Shown: one piece after another, positions 54,201-61,670 of the stretch
How the letters are laid out: every line of letters begins with the position of its first letter
Numbering within the stretch: the first letter of the stretch is position 1
From: Winogradskyella marina
Lineage (GTDB): Bacteria; Bacteroidota; Bacteroidia; Flavobacteriales; Flavobacteriaceae
Length of the DNA: 64,000 nucleotides
Direction: 5' to 3'
Assembly (NCBI RefSeq): GCF_015645385.1
Contig: NZ_JADOET010000003.1
Coordinates: 62,001-126,000 of the forward strand
Translations under genes and position numbers: made by a program
Notes under the pieces: generated by a model
Told to the model about the DNA's origin: nothing
What the model saw: the letters and a program-made list of their open reading frames with translations, nothing else
Databases searched by the model: none

Positions 54201-54657
54201 AACGACTGGTTCAGTAACTATACTTCCAGAAGATTTAGATAATGGAACTACTGACAACTGTGCAGAAGTTGAAGACTTAACATTTAGTCTTTCGGAAGAT
54301 ACATTTACGGCAACAGGAGTTTACGATGTTACTTTAACAGTAGAAGACGAAAACAACAATTTAGATTCCTGTGTGGCGCAAGTTACTGTAGAACCATCAT
54401 TGAGTATAGATGAAGCCACGAAATTAGATGGCATTAAACTGTATCCAAATCCAAATAGAGATGGCAGACTTAATCTTGAAATTCCAGATGACATCAATCT
54501 TGAGAAAATTGAAATTTATGATGCTATAGGTAGAAAAGTGATGGATATTAACCACATTGAAAATTATATCAATATAGATAATCTATCATCAGGCAGCTAT
54601 TTGATTAAATTTTCTTCAGCAATAGGAAATACAACTAAAAGGATTAGTAAATTGTAA
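48253..54657 (+). CDS. giant T9SS surface protein with ASH/choice-of-anchor-D repeats
   Basis: 2134 residues. A long signal peptide (about 1-48) is followed by about nine beta-sandwich repeats of the ASH/choice-of-anchor-D type (about 50-1045). These share the phrases FGNVEIGQT, TITNNGEGEL and IEFTPNDL. A region without recognised domain spans about 1050-1510, contains the cysteine motif SCQCK and is rich in glycine. Then come a beta domain (1517-1700), an FN3-like domain (1703-1797), a cadherin-like Ig domain (1803-1891), two HYR-like domains (1893-2047) and a type A sorting domain (2058-2134). Exported by T9SS and likely an adhesin or large surface fibre, downstream of site B. Confidence 0.9.
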   Translation: MKKFTLPECWSSRLYGIYCREKNPIIHLVMLCFTAFLLLASNQDLNAQALTFNPNPIDMGNIEVGQMFEAFVDISDSDPVAEPNANYISNVFITNDTAGIFVSGNYYYDDNVGFGNLGVGINPINEGTYTATLNVEVDETDGTQIYQIPITATVIPASYPELTASNLDFNTIHVNTNTTQDLILSNSGNEDLVIDNFNLDNSSDTTFTYTQPSTPLTITPGNTYTIPITFSPLPLDGGSTGSVFNRSTTLTITSNNYFEYETAINVTGNVFPSNPVETDTDFGNVEIGQTVSGSNSITNNGEGELFIDNVYFDTYHIGADATADFSLINPPTFPVILAQGQSLTVDIEFTPNDLSFRRVYMRYAARNHTSSVISPTIEGVGVQSEISFPTDINAGNVRKGESETYTLEIQNPGTLATQISSLEISGTNADVFSITDSSPQTIPAGGSVDYNVEFSSDTAGGKTAQINFTSNVDSSPHSINLLANITNSKLRVSPAELEFPEVLVGSSTTPLTVTLSNEFGTDAVEIQNIVLPSSDFTVSGITTPLTIAAGGESSFQVQCNPQQTGNVYAPLIVESNDDKASIGINLMGIGVTPEIQLSRTQMFFLNTALYSNGRTEILSIQNNGTGDLILNDANIVNSPGSFGPIQFELSSPLTLPVTVPPSESYIIPVKFNPSNIGGYTGRLNLATNDGDIGIFLSGTAIAPSAHVDKNEEFPENIRIGESITRAFTITNNGVGTLEISDFELVEVGIDADDEPDFTLDITLPYYIAQGQTRTLQIVANPISTGYKNVQLELTTNTVSGAITGDPLLWSYNVLDLAYFEGENVKQMTDAGIGETSYTPYTITNTGEATMVVYGEHAALYQAGGTFTIPNQSELPTEWNSYNNFPFTLDPGDSNDIIIAYSPSTTSAYGEIALKTGPVLNNANEGGFEYSAIIKASGGALLPALTTIEAQPITFPLTSIGRSNSKIVTIKNTGTTDLIINNTYGDGTYMFKDQGSLTNITLGVGNTMDFEILFNPSDLGTVEGYFGFDTNVQSQFVIVNATGEAKEPDEIVVNGLTFEADTKIDLGDGKYILSGNVHAGKMEFGGDVTINLGSNNVSCQCKVYTTNITPVGEYGGAEVDLMEGDITFKVEQSEDGTPYINAAIDSGLTGVNTFLNLVDIPIEFSKFELITGDDPGIEVGGSLDLPADIFGPDVNVTIDRLRIVESGVNIEGSSSISGNPAVKVLNTFELQEAGVNFNTFENSFGGNAAIKLSLLGKTTSIAGGVQIINGGLDSVSLEVEISPGIPLANTGWELSGGNGFINGIQVPPLSIGLGVDLKPIAPIDILKLDNMQLAYTFGTSLEASGTILVLNQTVGGGSILVNNLGLTAEAYVNLYGVFRGDVSLLVENRTSGLFAEAMADMSLTIPEIPAADCAICEAVNGYLPYTIAELKAKINNDRFKASTTIADVLTLDIGVEFGGDVKVGGKFGIIPFGDSGRSAENNFSEFYIENDENAKAINELEGGSLVVASRDSNSQIPFNLSQNYSNVIVRIEGDNAYPDATLTLPDGTVITPISAETNDALYTESNENFRVFYTLKDTQIGEYEINVEGAGPYEIDLFGAGFAPEIEITSVNYDNSTKDVTITWNDQDLDSDAVIALYYDIDGKGANGKQIVGGISENDTTNQYTFNASNLISGTYFVYAKIEDESNPAEYAYATTTFTVINESPVDTPTLIGALEDNVFKLAWNPVNDADHYVMYIDEELVTRYSSSQGVGDVTAFDFKDIAPGRSYKFGVTAMREELDGSYTESNLSNIIEFEFISPDVNNIPKLETESLAPVTDPCSPYTFTVNYSDPDTGDILELTMPTHPEGMTLAGNTINWTPTADQIGKHQVILNVADDKGGVDEKSFVITVFNANSAPTPDLSVLPVAEAACSVTLNAPSATDDCSGTITATTTDATAYTQPGDYMVTWVYDDGNGNQTTQQQRVIVTDTELPTIACQHITVALDETTGSVTILPEDLDNGTTDNCAEVEDLTFSLSEDTFTATGVYDVTLTVEDENNNLDSCVAQVTVEPSLSIDEATKLDGIKLYPNPNRDGRLNLEIPDDINLEKIEIYDAIGRKVMDINHIENYINIDNLSSGSYLIKFSSAIGNTTKRISKL

Positions 54658-54673
54658 TATTAATTCAATAATT

Positions 54674-54707
54674 AAAAAGGTCAAGGTAATTTTATCTTGA
54701 CCTTTTT
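54674..54707 (+). terminator. terminator after giant surface protein
   Basis: A perfect stem aaaaaggtcaag with cttgacctttt. It begins the 373-bp gap before the acyl-CoA ligase. The rest of that gap is AT-rich, with small palindromes at 54731-54743 and 54820-54840 and no open frame I would call a gene. Confidence 0.9.
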
Positions 54708-54819
54708 GTATTTATGATGGTGTGATTAACTAAACTTAGTTTAATATTCCAAACAAAAATGGCAGTCTTTAACGTGTAAATTGTTTTCATTTATGTAGAG
54801 ATTATTGCTTTAAACAATT

Positions 54820-54840
54820 GGTTCAACCTTCTGGTTAACC
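54820..54840. promoter_or_regulatory. tandem GGTTnAACC palindromes upstream of acyl-CoA ligase
   Basis: GGTTCAACC and GGTTAACC lie 13 bp apart, and a third short palindrome TAAACTTAGTTTA is at 54731-54743. Regulator sites are possible, but the distance to the ligase start (about 190 bp) is long. Confidence 0.25.
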
Positions 54841-55030
54841 GTATAAATATCTTTTTAATAATAAAACGATACTGTTATCAAACTAATAGTTAAACGCATG
54901 CTAGTACGTTACCATTTTCTTGATTCAATAAATAATTCCTAATTTATTATCACCTACGATATTAATTATATAATTTTTAACTTTAATTTTTATATTTTCG
55001 TAATCACTTACTAAATAAGCGTCCATAAAT

Positions 55031-56803
55031 ATGACAGAAGTAACACGACTTTTTGATTTCCCCTACTACCAATTAAAACACAAACCAACGTCTAATGCGC
55101 TAGTTACCAAATACAATGGAAAGTGGGAACCGACTTCAACGCAAGAATACATAGATAAATCCAATGCAATGAGCAGAGCTTTATTGCGATTAGGTGTTCA
55201 GAAGAATGATAAAATTGCAGTTATTTCAACTACAAATAGAACAGAGTGGAATATCATGGATATTGGAATTCTTCAGCTCGGTGCACAAAATATACCGATA
55301 TACCCAACTATTAGTGCTGAAGATTACGAGTATGTATTAAATCATAGTGAATCTACGTATTGCTTTGTTTCCGATGAAGTAGTCCTAGAAAAAGTTCGAA
55401 AAGTACAAGCGAATACCAAAATAAAAGAAGTGTATTCTTTTGATCATATTGAAGGCTGTAAACACTATTCCGAATTGTTAGAACTCGGAGAAGACCACAG
55501 CAATCAACCTGAAGTAGAATTAAGAAAAGATGCTGTAAAGTCAACCGATTTAGCAACTATAATTTATACGTCTGGTACAACAGGAAAACCTAAAGGTGTT
55601 ATGCTTTCTCACTGGAATATAACAAGTAATGCTTTAGATAGTTCACCTAGAGTGCCATTAAAAGAAGGAGAAACGCGTGTTTTAAGCTTTTTACCAATTT
55701 GTCACATTTTTGAACGCTTGTTAATCTATGTGTATCAATATGCAGGAACTTCCATTTATTTTGCAGAAGGCATTGATAAAATTGGTGAAAATGCCAAAGA
55801 AATTAAACCAAACTTAATGAGTGTTGTTCCGCGACTACTCGAAAAAGTTTTTGATAAAATTATGCTGAAAGGTGATGATCTTTCTGGCATAAAAAGGTCA
55901 TTATTCTATTGGGCAGTAAGTTTAGGAGAACGTTGGGAACCTTACGGTGCAAATGGAGCATGGTACGAATTTCAACTAAAAATCGCGGATAAACTTATTT
56001 TTAGTAAATGGAGAGAAGCACTTGGTGGAGAATTAGGAACAATGGTTTCGGGAAGTGCAGCGCTTCAACCGCGACTTGCTCGAATTTTTGGAGCAGCAAA
56101 AATGAGAGTTATGGAAGGTTACGGCTTAACAGAAACATCACCTGTGATTTCTGTAGGTTTATATAGAGATAACATGTATAAAGTTGGTACTGTCGGAAAA
56201 GTAATAGACAACGTAGACGTAAAAATTGCTGATGATGGTGAAGTCTTAATAAAAGGCCCAAATGTAATGATGGGTTATTATAAAGATCCTGACAAAACAG
56301 CTGAAGTAATGACAGGAGACTACTTTCACACAGGAGATAAAGGAGAAGTTGATGCCGATGGTTTTTTAAGAATCACAGGTCGAAAAAAGGAAATGTTTAA
56401 AACCTCTGGTGGAAAATATGTCATTCCGCCGCTCTTAGAAAATGATATGAAACAATCGTTGTTTATAGAGCAGATTATGGTTGTAGGTGAAGGCGAAAAA
56501 ATGCCAGCAGCTTTAATTCAACCAAATTTTGATTTTATTCGTGATTGGATTGACCTGAAGCAAAATAACGTAGGCAAAACTGATGTTGAGATAGCTAACT
56601 CAGAAATTGTGATTAACCGTATCCAGCAAGAAGTAGACAAGTATAATAAACACTTTGGAAAATGGGAACAAATAAAACGTTTTGAACTTACGCCAGATGC
56701 TTGGTCAATTGAAGGTGGACACCTTACCCCTACCATGAAAATGAAACGCTCCATAATTAAGGATATTTATCAAGATCTTTATGACAAAATCTATCGCGTA
56801 TAA
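55031..56803 (+). CDS. long-chain fatty acid-CoA ligase (AMP-forming)
   Basis: 590 residues; activates fatty acids to acyl-CoA through an acyl-adenylate. Conserved motifs are IIYTSGTTGKPKGVMLSH (about 178-195), GYGLTETSPV and DYFHTGDKGEVDADGFLRITGRKKEMFKTSGGKYV, with the catalytic lysine near the end (HLTPTMKMKRS). The length and the large insert make it FadD15/ACSL-like rather than a short-chain enzyme. It feeds the beta-oxidation enzymes downstream but has its own terminator. Confidence 0.94.
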   Translation: MTEVTRLFDFPYYQLKHKPTSNALVTKYNGKWEPTSTQEYIDKSNAMSRALLRLGVQKNDKIAVISTTNRTEWNIMDIGILQLGAQNIPIYPTISAEDYEYVLNHSESTYCFVSDEVVLEKVRKVQANTKIKEVYSFDHIEGCKHYSELLELGEDHSNQPEVELRKDAVKSTDLATIIYTSGTTGKPKGVMLSHWNITSNALDSSPRVPLKEGETRVLSFLPICHIFERLLIYVYQYAGTSIYFAEGIDKIGENAKEIKPNLMSVVPRLLEKVFDKIMLKGDDLSGIKRSLFYWAVSLGERWEPYGANGAWYEFQLKIADKLIFSKWREALGGELGTMVSGSAALQPRLARIFGAAKMRVMEGYGLTETSPVISVGLYRDNMYKVGTVGKVIDNVDVKIADDGEVLIKGPNVMMGYYKDPDKTAEVMTGDYFHTGDKGEVDADGFLRITGRKKEMFKTSGGKYVIPPLLENDMKQSLFIEQIMVVGEGEKMPAALIQPNFDFIRDWIDLKQNNVGKTDVEIANSEIVINRIQQEVDKYNKHFGKWEQIKRFELTPDAWSIEGGHLTPTMKMKRSIIKDIYQDLYDKIYRV

Positions 56804-56837
56804 TTATAAGTCATTTATTTAACGATCTTAATAAAAG

Positions 56838-56874
56838 AAACAGCCGCAAATAATAATTGCGGCTGTTTTTTTTT
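56838..56874 (+). terminator. terminator after acyl-CoA ligase
   Basis: A perfect 12-bp stem (aaacagccgcaa with ttgcggctgttt) around a 6-nt loop, then a T run. Confidence 0.93.
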
Positions 56875-57034
56875 AAAACAATCTCTAATTTGTTTTTTTA
56901 TAGATGAAACAATTAGTGCTACTAATAGTACGACCAGTCAATATATTGATATATTCACAAAATTTACCCTCTTAAACAGCGTAATATTCAGATTAGAAGA
57001 TTTATTTTTAACATAATGAAATAAATTTTCAAAA

Positions 57035-57054
57035 ATACTATGCGTGCATAGTAT
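57035..57054. promoter_or_regulatory. perfect 20-bp palindrome, probable MarR operator
   Basis: ATACTATGC, GT, GCATAGTAT: 9-bp perfect arms. It lies 8 bp upstream of the TATCTTTG box at 57063 and 33 bp before the MarR-family ATG, so a bound repressor dimer would cover the promoter spacer. Confidence 0.7.
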
Positions 57055-57062
57055 TTTTTTAC

Positions 57063-57070
57063 TATCTTTG
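57063..57070 (+). promoter_or_regulatory. TATCTTTG, candidate -7 element of the beta-oxidation operon
   Basis: A good TAnnTTTG match 17 bp before the marR ATG and directly downstream of the palindrome. Confidence 0.52.
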
Positions 57071-57087
57071 GTTTTCAAATACAATCC

Positions 57088-57543
57088 ATGAAAGATAAAA
57101 CCATTGACTATGTCTTAAGAACCACATGGTTGGCAGTCAACAAAATGTACAACGAAGAAGCCTCCGCTTTTGGAACAACTATGGCAACTGGGTTTGCATT
57201 GTTAAGTATTGATCCTGAGAAAGGAACACCTTCAACGTCCTTAGGTCCAAAAATGGGAATGGAAGCCACAAGTCTTTCCAGAACCTTAAAAACCATGGAA
57301 ACAAAAGGTTTAATAGTACGTAAACCAAATCCTGAAGATGGACGTGGTGTACTTATTTTCTTAACGGATTTTGGTCGAGAGAAAAGAGAATTATCAAAAG
57401 AAAAAGTGCTCACTTTTAATGATACTATAAAAAACAACGTCTCACCAGAAGAACTGTCAAATTTCTATAAGGTTGCCGAAATCATTAATAATATGATTTC
57501 TAACAAACAGATATATAATAAAAACGAACACATTTTAAAATAA
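57088..57543 (+). CDS. MarR-family transcriptional regulator
   Basis: 151 residues. The winged helix-turn-helix covers about residues 35-100: helices STSLGPKMGMEATSLSRTLKTMETKGLIVRKPNPEDGRGVLIFLTDFG include the recognition helix and the wing with the conserved D-x-R. It is the first gene of the beta-oxidation operon and is followed 1 bp after its stop by the hydroxyacyl-CoA dehydrogenase gene. It probably represses the operon through the palindrome at 57035-57054 and is relieved by an acyl-CoA, as for other lipid-operon regulators. The ligand is inference. Confidence 0.93.
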   Translation: MKDKTIDYVLRTTWLAVNKMYNEEASAFGTTMATGFALLSIDPEKGTPSTSLGPKMGMEATSLSRTLKTMETKGLIVRKPNPEDGRGVLIFLTDFGREKRELSKEKVLTFNDTIKNNVSPEELSNFYKVAEIINNMISNKQIYNKNEHILK

Positions 57544-57544
57544 G

Positions 57545-59953
57545 ATGAGTAAACGAAGAATTAAAAAAATAGCAATTATTGGATCTGGAATTATGGGAAG
57601 CGGTATCGCTTGTCATTTCGCCAATATTGGTGTTGATGTTTTATTGTTAGACATTGTACCACGAGAATTAAACGACAAAGAGAAAGCTAAAGGTTTAACT
57701 TTAGAAGATAAAGTTGTGCGAAATAGATTAGTAAACGATGCTTTAACAGCCTCGTTAAAATCTAAGCCCTCACCTATTTATAGTCAAAAATTTGCAAATC
57801 GTATTACTACAGGAAACATAGAAGACGATATTGCAAAAGTTGCTGACGTAGATTGGATTATGGAAGTTGTTGTAGAACGACTAGATATTAAACAACAAGT
57901 TTTCGAAAAGCTAGAAAAACACCGTAAGCCAGGAACCTTAATAACTTCTAATACGTCAGGTATTCCTATTAAGTTTATGAGTGAAGGACGAAGTGAAGAT
58001 TTCCAGAAACATTTCTGTGGGACTCACTTTTTTAATCCTGCACGATACTTAAAATTATTCGAAATTATTCCTGGTCCAAAAACAGATCAGGCTGTATTAG
58101 ATTTTTTAAATGATTATGGCGAAAAATTCTTAGGAAAAACGTCTGTAATCGCTAAAGATACACCTGCTTTTATAGGCAATAGAATTGGGATATTTAGCAT
58201 TCAAAGTTTATTTCACACGGTTAAAGATTTAGATCTCACTATTGAAGAAGTTGATAAATTATCAGGTCCTGTAATTGGTCGTCCAAAATCTGCCACGTTT
58301 AGAACTGTTGATGTTGTCGGCTTAGACACTTTGGTTCACGTAGCTAACGGTATCAGAGAAAACTGTCCAAAAGACGAACGTATAGAATTGTTTGAATTAC
58401 CTGATTTCATCAATACCATGATGGAGAATAAATGGTTAGGTAGTAAAACAGGGCAAGGGTTTTATAAAAAAACTAAAGATGATAAAGGTAAAACCGAAAT
58501 TTTATCTTTAGACCTCAACACTTTAGACTATCGCGAAAAGAAACGTGCAAAATTTGCTACATTAGAACTTACAAAAACAGTTGATAAAGTTGTTGACCGC
58601 TTCAAAATATTAGTAAAAGGAAAAGACAAAGCAGGCGAATTTTACAGAAAGAGTTTTTCAGCCTTATTCGCTTACGTTTCTAACCGAATTCCTGAAATCA
58701 CCGATGATTTATACAAAATCGATGATGCCATGAAAGCTGGTTTTGGATGGGAACATGGTCCTTTCCAAATTTGGGATGCTATTGGAGTAGAAAAAGGAAT
58801 CGAGATGATGAAAGCTGAAGGTTTAGAGCCTAACGCTTGGGTAAATGAAATGATAGCTTCCGGAAATTCTTCTTTCTACACCGTTAAAGATGGAGCATCT
58901 TACGCTTATGACATTCCTAAGAAATCACAAGAAAAAATTCCGGGTCAAGATGCATTTATCATCTTAGATAATATCAGAAAAACCAACGAAGTATTTAAAA
59001 ATTCTGGTGTTGTCATTGAAGATTTGGGTGATGGTATACTTAACGTAGAGTTCCAATCTAAAATGAATACCATTGGAGGCGATGTACTTGCAGGCTTAAA
59101 TAAAGCCATTGATTTAGCGGAAAAAGATTTCGCCGGATTGGTAGTCGGGAATCAAGCCGCAAACTTCTCAGTTGGCGCCAACATTGGCATGATTTTTATG
59201 ATGGCTGCAGAACAAGAATATGACGAGCTAAACATGGCTATTAAATATTTCCAAGATACCATGATGCGCATGCGATACTCGTCCATCCCAACGATATCTG
59301 CACCTCACGGCATGGCTCTAGGTGGTGGTTGCGAATTATCATTACACGCCGATAAAGTAGTTGCAGCAGCCGAAACTTACATGGGACTTGTAGAGTTTGG
59401 TGTTGGAGTTATTCCTGGTGGTGGCGGCTCTAAAGAAATGGCCTTAAGAGCATCAGATACCTTTAAAAAAGGCGATGTTCAGTTAAATGTATTACAAGAA
59501 TATTTCTTAACGATTGGAATGGCAAAAGTGTCAACATCTGCTTATGAAGCTTTCGATTTAGGATTGCTTCAACAAGGCAAAGATGTTGTCGTTGTAAATA
59601 AAGACCGCCAAATAGCAGTTGCCAAACAACACGCTAAATTAATGGCAGATATGGGTTATACACAACCTGTAAAACGCGATGATGTTTTAGTTTTAGGTAA
59701 ACAAGCACTTAGTATGTTTATGGTTGGAACAGACTCCATGGAAGCATCCAATTACATTAGTGAACACGATCGTAAGATTGCTAATAAACTAGGCTATGTA
59801 ATGGCTGGTGGAGATTTATCTGAGCCAACAAAAGTAAGTGAGCAATATTTATTAGATATAGAGCGTGAAGCTTTCTTAAGTTTATGTACAGAACGTAAGA
59901 CTTTGGAACGAATTCAGCATATGTTGACTAAGGGGAAACCGTTGAGAAATTAA
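57545..59953 (+). CDS. 3-hydroxyacyl-CoA dehydrogenase/enoyl-CoA hydratase fusion
   Basis: 802 residues; hydrates trans-2-enoyl-CoA and oxidises the 3-hydroxyacyl-CoA with NAD. The dehydrogenase comes first (Rossmann AIIGSGIMGSGIACHFA near 8-24; HFFNPARYLKLFEIIPGP with the catalytic histidine). The hydratase comes last, with FSVGANIG, APHGMALGGGCELSLHAD and MGLVEFGVGVIPGGGG holding both catalytic glutamates. This order is the reverse of E. coli FadB. Second of the operon, 1 bp after marR. Confidence 0.95.
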   Translation: MSKRRIKKIAIIGSGIMGSGIACHFANIGVDVLLLDIVPRELNDKEKAKGLTLEDKVVRNRLVNDALTASLKSKPSPIYSQKFANRITTGNIEDDIAKVADVDWIMEVVVERLDIKQQVFEKLEKHRKPGTLITSNTSGIPIKFMSEGRSEDFQKHFCGTHFFNPARYLKLFEIIPGPKTDQAVLDFLNDYGEKFLGKTSVIAKDTPAFIGNRIGIFSIQSLFHTVKDLDLTIEEVDKLSGPVIGRPKSATFRTVDVVGLDTLVHVANGIRENCPKDERIELFELPDFINTMMENKWLGSKTGQGFYKKTKDDKGKTEILSLDLNTLDYREKKRAKFATLELTKTVDKVVDRFKILVKGKDKAGEFYRKSFSALFAYVSNRIPEITDDLYKIDDAMKAGFGWEHGPFQIWDAIGVEKGIEMMKAEGLEPNAWVNEMIASGNSSFYTVKDGASYAYDIPKKSQEKIPGQDAFIILDNIRKTNEVFKNSGVVIEDLGDGILNVEFQSKMNTIGGDVLAGLNKAIDLAEKDFAGLVVGNQAANFSVGANIGMIFMMAAEQEYDELNMAIKYFQDTMMRMRYSSIPTISAPHGMALGGGCELSLHADKVVAAAETYMGLVEFGVGVIPGGGGSKEMALRASDTFKKGDVQLNVLQEYFLTIGMAKVSTSAYEAFDLGLLQQGKDVVVVNKDRQIAVAKQHAKLMADMGYTQPVKRDDVLVLGKQALSMFMVGTDSMEASNYISEHDRKIANKLGYVMAGGDLSEPTKVSEQYLLDIEREAFLSLCTERKTLERIQHMLTKGKPLRN

Positions 59954-59956
59954 AAA

Positions 59957-59988
59957 AGTACTAAGTAATCAGTATTAAGTATTAAGAC
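59957..59988. repeat. left heptad arm of element 1
   Basis: Tandem degenerate heptamers AGTACTA, AGTAATC, AGTATTA and AGTATTA, then AGAC. Its reverse complement recurs at 60437-60469. Confidence 0.65.
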
Positions 59989-60086
59989 TGAAACTATAGA
60001 TAAGTTCAACCAATCTATAAAAATGTTTAGAATCTTGATATTAAATTCTGAAAAACAAAATACTTACAATCTTAATATCAATTACC

Positions 60087-60443
60087 ATGCACAGATTCGA
60101 AGAGTTAAAAATATGGCAAAAGGCAATGGACATTACAGAAAATTGTTATCGGGCAACCGATAGTTTTCCAAAAGAAGAAAAATACGGATTAACATCACAA
60201 CTAAGACGAAGTGCAGTTTCAATTCCTTCAAATATTGCTGAAGGTGCAGGACGAAATACAAATGGAGAATTCAAACAGTTTTTAGGAATTGCGAATGGTT
60301 CTTCTTATGAATTATTAACACAATTATATTTATCTAAAAGATTAAACTTAATTACGGAAGAAAAAGTAAGACCAATTATAAATGAAGTTGTACAAGTAAC
60401 TAAAATGAGTTACGCTTTACAGAGAACGCTTAATAAGTCTTAA
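60087..60443 (+). CDS. four-helix-bundle protein, S23/IVS (TIGR02436) family, copy 1
   Basis: 118 residues of the family first known as open frames inside 23S rRNA intervening sequences. The signature FEELKIWQKAMDITENCYRATDSFPKEEKYGLTSQLRRSAVSIPSNIAEGAGR is complete, then FLGIANGSSYELLTQL. The fold is a pentameric four-helix bundle with a basic face related to the Avd protein of diversity-generating retroelements; its cellular role is unsettled. It interrupts the spacing between beta-oxidation genes and carries inverted arms, so it looks like a passenger of a small mobile element. Confidence 0.95.
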   Translation: MHRFEELKIWQKAMDITENCYRATDSFPKEEKYGLTSQLRRSAVSIPSNIAEGAGRNTNGEFKQFLGIANGSSYELLTQLYLSKRLNLITEEKVRPIINEVVQVTKMSYALQRTLNKS

Positions 60444-60469
60444 TACTTAATTCTAAAAATCTTAATACT
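60437..60469. repeat. right heptad arm of element 1
   Basis: Inverted copy of 59957-59988. It begins with gtcttaatacttaat within the last codons of the S23 gene and ends 3 bp before the thiolase ATG. Confidence 0.65.
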
Positions 60470-60472
60470 ATT

Positions 60473-61669
60473 ATGAGCAAACAAGCTTACATCGTAAAAG
60501 CATACAGAACAGCCGTTGGTAAAGCACCTAAGGGCGTGTTCAGATTTAAAAGAACAGACGAACTTGCAGCAGAAACCATCAAATACATGATGAAGGAACT
60601 GCCTAATTTAGATCCAAAACGCATCGACGACGTCATTGTTGGTAACGCTATGCCAGAAGGTTCGCAAGGTTTAAATATGGCGCGTTTAATCTCTTTAATG
60701 GGGTTAGATGTTGTTGATGTGCCAGGCGTAACCGTCAACCGTTTTTGCTCTTCGGGAGTTGAAACAATTGGAATGGCAACAGCAAAAATTCAAGCAGGAA
60801 TGGCAGATTGTATCATCGCTGGTGGTGCAGAAAGCATGAGTGCTGTACCAATGACAGGTTTTAAACCCGAATTAAATTACGATGCCATTGTAAAAGCAGG
60901 GCACGAAGATTATTATTGGGGCATGGGAAACACGGCTGAAGCCGTAGCTCAAAAATTCAACGTGTCTCGTGAAGACCAAGATGAATTCGCCTATAATTCT
61001 CATATGAAAGCATTAAAAGCACAAGCTGAAGATCGTTTTCAGGATCAAATTGTACCTATAGAAATAGAACAGACTTATATAGATGCCAATGGAAAAAAAG
61101 CAACAAAATCATATACAGTTACTAAAGACGAAGGCCCAAGAAAAGGCACAAGTAAAGAAGCCTTAGCAAAACTTCGAGCTGTATTTGCAGCAGGAGGTAG
61201 TGTAACAGCCGGTAACTCTTCTCAAATGAGTGATGGTGCTGCTTTTGTTATGGTCATGAGCGAAGACATGGTAAAGGAATTAGGTTTAGAGCCAATTGCC
61301 AGAATGGTGAACTATGCAGCAGCAGGAGTTGAACCTCGTATTATGGGAATTGGCCCAGTTAAAGCCATTCCGAAAGCATTAAAACAAGCCGGTTTAAAAC
61401 AAGATGATTTATCACTTATTGAATTGAATGAAGCCTTTGCTTCCCAATCCTTAGCAGTCATCAGAGAATTAGATTTAAATCCAGATATTATAAACGTCAA
61501 TGGTGGTGCCATTGCATTAGGTCACCCATTAGGATGTACAGGAGCAAAACTATCAGTTCAATTGTTTGACGAAATGCGTAAGCGCGATATGAAAGGTAAA
61601 TATGGTGCAGTAACCATGTGTGTTGGTACAGGTCAAGGGGCTTGTGGGGTGTTTGAGTTTCTTTCGTAA
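60473..61669 (+). CDS. acetyl-CoA C-acyltransferase (3-ketoacyl-CoA thiolase)
   Basis: 398 residues; cleaves 3-ketoacyl-CoA with CoA in the last beta-oxidation step. Catalytic residues are visible: the nucleophilic cysteine in NRFCSSGVETIGMA (near 92), NEAFASQ, the histidine in GGAIALGHPLGCTGAK and the second cysteine in CVGTGQGACGVFE. It lies between the two S23 elements, 29 bp after the first S23 stop and 41 bp before the second S23 start. Together with the fused dehydrogenase/hydratase it makes a complete degradative set. Confidence 0.95.
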   Translation: MSKQAYIVKAYRTAVGKAPKGVFRFKRTDELAAETIKYMMKELPNLDPKRIDDVIVGNAMPEGSQGLNMARLISLMGLDVVDVPGVTVNRFCSSGVETIGMATAKIQAGMADCIIAGGAESMSAVPMTGFKPELNYDAIVKAGHEDYYWGMGNTAEAVAQKFNVSREDQDEFAYNSHMKALKAQAEDRFQDQIVPIEIEQTYIDANGKKATKSYTVTKDEGPRKGTSKEALAKLRAVFAAGGSVTAGNSSQMSDGAAFVMVMSEDMVKELGLEPIARMVNYAAAGVEPRIMGIGPVKAIPKALKQAGLKQDDLSLIELNEAFASQSLAVIRELDLNPDIINVNGGAIALGHPLGCTGAKLSVQLFDEMRKRDMKGKYGAVTMCVGTGQGACGVFEFLS

Positions 61670-61670
61670 A

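Larger units (their letters stand above)
59957..60469 (+). mobile_element. putative IVS-like element 1: S23 gene enclosed by inverted heptad arrays
   Basis: Left arm 59957-59988 and right arm 60437-60469 are inverted copies. An ATTAAGTATTAAGAC core matches perfectly and AGTA(C/T)TAAG matches at the outer end. Both arms are built of 7-nt units (AGTACTA, AGTAATC, AGTATTA, AGTATTA). The four-helix-bundle gene lies between them, and its last codons and stop fall in the right arm. Only about 4 bp at each side separate the element from the neighbouring stop and start codons. Confidence 0.6.
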
